Source of the DNA: Alistipes sp.
GTDB lineage: Bacteria > Bacteroidota > Bacteroidia > Bacteroidales > Rikenellaceae
Assembly (NCBI GenBank): GCA_017384185.1
Contig: JAFNUH010000326.1
Span: 1-7,997 of the forward strand
DNA: 7,997 nucleotides
Reading direction: 5' to 3'
In this document: positions 7,001 to 7,997 of the stretch, one piece after another
Layout of the letters: each line of letters starts with the position of its first letter
Numbering within the stretch: position 1 is the stretch's first letter
The notes under the pieces: generated by a model
The model's database searches: none
Seen by the model: only the letters and a program-made list of their open reading frames with translations
What the model was told of the DNA's origin: nothing
Program-made: the position numbers and the translations under genes

Positions 7001-7612
7001 ATGTATGTAGCTATTGCAGGAAATATTGGTAGCGGCAAGACTACGCTTACCGAGATTCTTACTGAGCGTTATGGGGCAAAGGCTTACTATGAGGAGAGCG
7101 ACAACCCCTACATCGGAGATTTCTATAACGATATGAGCCGCTGGGCATTCCAGTTGCAAATCTCGTTTTTGGGTAGCCGTATCGAGCAGACGTTGGATAT
7201 GCTAAGGAGCGGTGGTGAGGTTATTTTCCAGGACCGCACCATCTATGAGGATGCCCATATCTTCGCTGATAACCTCCACGAGATGGGACTCATCTCGTCA
7301 CGTGACTTTGCTACATATATGAAGATTTTCGACCTCACGACAAATCTTATCCCTCAGCCCGATGTGCTGATATATCTCCGTGCGAGCATTCCTACGCTCG
7401 TTGCGCAGATTAAGCGTCGAGGTCGTGCCTATGAGACAAATATTGACGAGCAGTATCTCTCACGTCTGAACGATAAATATGAGGCGTGGATTAATAATAT
7501 ATATAAAGGTCGTGTGTTGATTATCGACAAGGATGTCGATGATTTTGTTGCCGACCCGACGGTCGTGGATCGTATCTGCGAGCAGTTGGAAACGATGACC
7601 TCTAAAGAGTAA
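7001..7612 (+). CDS. Deoxynucleoside kinase (dNK/dCK/dGK family)
   Basis: Enzymes of this family phosphorylate salvaged deoxynucleosides to 5'-monophosphates in the cytoplasm. The 203-residue sequence has the P-loop GNIGSGKTT at 7-15, Glu31/Glu32 of the substrate-site region just after the second strand, the DR motif with following acids (DRTIYED, 78-84), and a lid with KRRGR at 138-142 followed by Glu145. These are the family signatures, and the length is typical of bacterial members. Which base it prefers (deoxyadenosine/deoxyguanosine versus deoxycytidine/thymidine) cannot be decided by eye. It starts 14 bp after the trkA stop with no terminator or promoter in between, and its stop is 5 bp before the methyltransferase start, so all three are probably co-transcribed. 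The functional link to potassium uptake is not obvious. Confidence 0.93.
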   Translation: MYVAIAGNIGSGKTTLTEILTERYGAKAYYEESDNPYIGDFYNDMSRWAFQLQISFLGSRIEQTLDMLRSGGEVIFQDRTIYEDAHIFADNLHEMGLISSRDFATYMKIFDLTTNLIPQPDVLIYLRASIPTLVAQIKRRGRAYETNIDEQYLSRLNDKYEAWINNIYKGRVLIIDKDVDDFVADPTVVDRICEQLETMTSKE

Positions 7613-7617
7613 TGCCG

Positions 7618-7997
7618 ATGCGACTACCCGAACAATTTATCTCTCGTATGCAACGAGAGTTAGGAGCCGCTGAGGCTGAGGCTCTCTGTGCTGCACTCGG
7701 CACGGAGCCATCTACGTCGGTGAGATTGAACCCCGCAAAGATGGCGGAGCAGAAGTGGGGTGGCGAGAGGGTTCGCTGGAGCGAGTATGGTTATCTGCTT
7801 GGCGAAAGACCTGCCTTTACGCTCGACCCCGATTTTCACGCTGGAGCCTACTATGTTCAGGAGGCGAGTTCGCAGTTTGCTGGCTATATAATCGCTGAGG
7901 CTGTTGGAGGTGCGGAGGCTTGTAAAGGTCTGAGAGTCTTGGATATGTGTGCTGCACCTGGTGGTAAGAGTACCCACTATGCTACGCTCGTTGGAGA
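7618..7997 (+). CDS. RsmF/NSUN-type rRNA (cytosine-C5)-methyltransferase, N-terminal part (3' truncated by the window edge)
   Basis: The ATG at 7618 opens a frame that runs to the window end (126 full codons). The start fits: it is 5 bp after the kinase stop, and the first residues (RLPEQFISRMQRELG) match the family's usual N terminus. Further on come the TSVRLNP segment (residues 34-40), then GYLLGERPAFTLDP and FHAGAYYVQEASSQF, the conserved stretch ahead of the SAM site, and the SAM-binding motif DMCAAPGGKST at 109-119. The family transfers methyl from S-adenosylmethionine to C5 of specific cytosines in rRNA (16S rRNA for RsmB/RsmF-type enzymes); the exact target is not readable here. The catalytic cysteines (PC and TCS motifs) lie beyond the window, so activity cannot be confirmed. 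It is the third gene of the trkA operon. Confidence 0.9.
   Translation, partial: MRLPEQFISRMQRELGAAEAEALCAALGTEPSTSVRLNPAKMAEQKWGGERVRWSEYGYLLGERPAFTLDPDFHAGAYYVQEASSQFAGYIIAEAVGGAEACKGLRVLDMCAAPGGKSTHYATLVG

Noticed and set aside
7660..7977. 105-codon minus-strand frame at the right end
   Set aside because: The plus strand here encodes a clear methyltransferase N terminus with the SAM motif; the antisense frame has no family features.
1..7997. Mobile element, CRISPR array, tRNA or phage-defence island
   Set aside because: I saw no transposase or integrase, no terminal inverted repeats, no regularly spaced repeats and no tRNA-like cloverleaf; gene content and codon style look uniform across the window.

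Overview
The window looks like ordinary chromosome from a member of the Bacteroidota, most likely the order Bacteroidales (an Alistipes/Rikenellaceae-like genome is plausible but not proven). The evidence is a large TonB-dependent outer-membrane receptor ending in an aromatic residue, promoters of the Bacteroidota type (TTTG, about 20 bp, TAnnTTTG), start sites with weak or no Shine-Dalgarno sequence, and DUF2461 and PA14-tailed phosphoesterase proteins typical of this group. I see no tRNA or rRNA gene, CRISPR array, insertion sequence, integrase or phage gene.

Layout. (1) Positions 1-1943 (+) hold the 3' part of a TonB-dependent receptor whose start and plug domain lie upstream of the window. 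(2) A consensus promoter right after it (1946-1977) drives the single gene obgE (2014-3027, +), the ribosome-assembly GTPase. (3) A perfect 14-bp hairpin (3029-3062) separates obgE from a convergent minus-strand operon, read from right to left: a small membrane-anchored Cys-rich protein (5222-5500), a lipoprotein metallophosphoesterase with a PA14-like C-terminal domain (3739-5208) and a DUF2461 protein (3065-3733). (4) A 145-bp divergent control region (5501-5645) carries overlapping promoters for that operon and for a plus-strand operon. (5) The plus-strand operon is trkA (5646-6986, K+ uptake regulator), a deoxynucleoside kinase (7001-7612) and the 5' part of an RsmF/NSUN-type rRNA cytosine-C5 methyltransferase (7618 to the window end). 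Gene spacing within the two operons is 5-14 bp. No gene-free stretch exceeds 300 bases.

Most of the window is housekeeping: ribosome assembly and modification (ObgE, the methyltransferase), nucleotide salvage (the kinase) and potassium homeostasis (TrkA). I found no convincing evidence of a new multi-gene system. The most interesting points are the interlocked divergent promoters at 5531-5578, the uncharacterised Cys-rich membrane peptide co-transcribed with the phosphoesterase lipoprotein, and the unusual neighbours of trkA and obgE.
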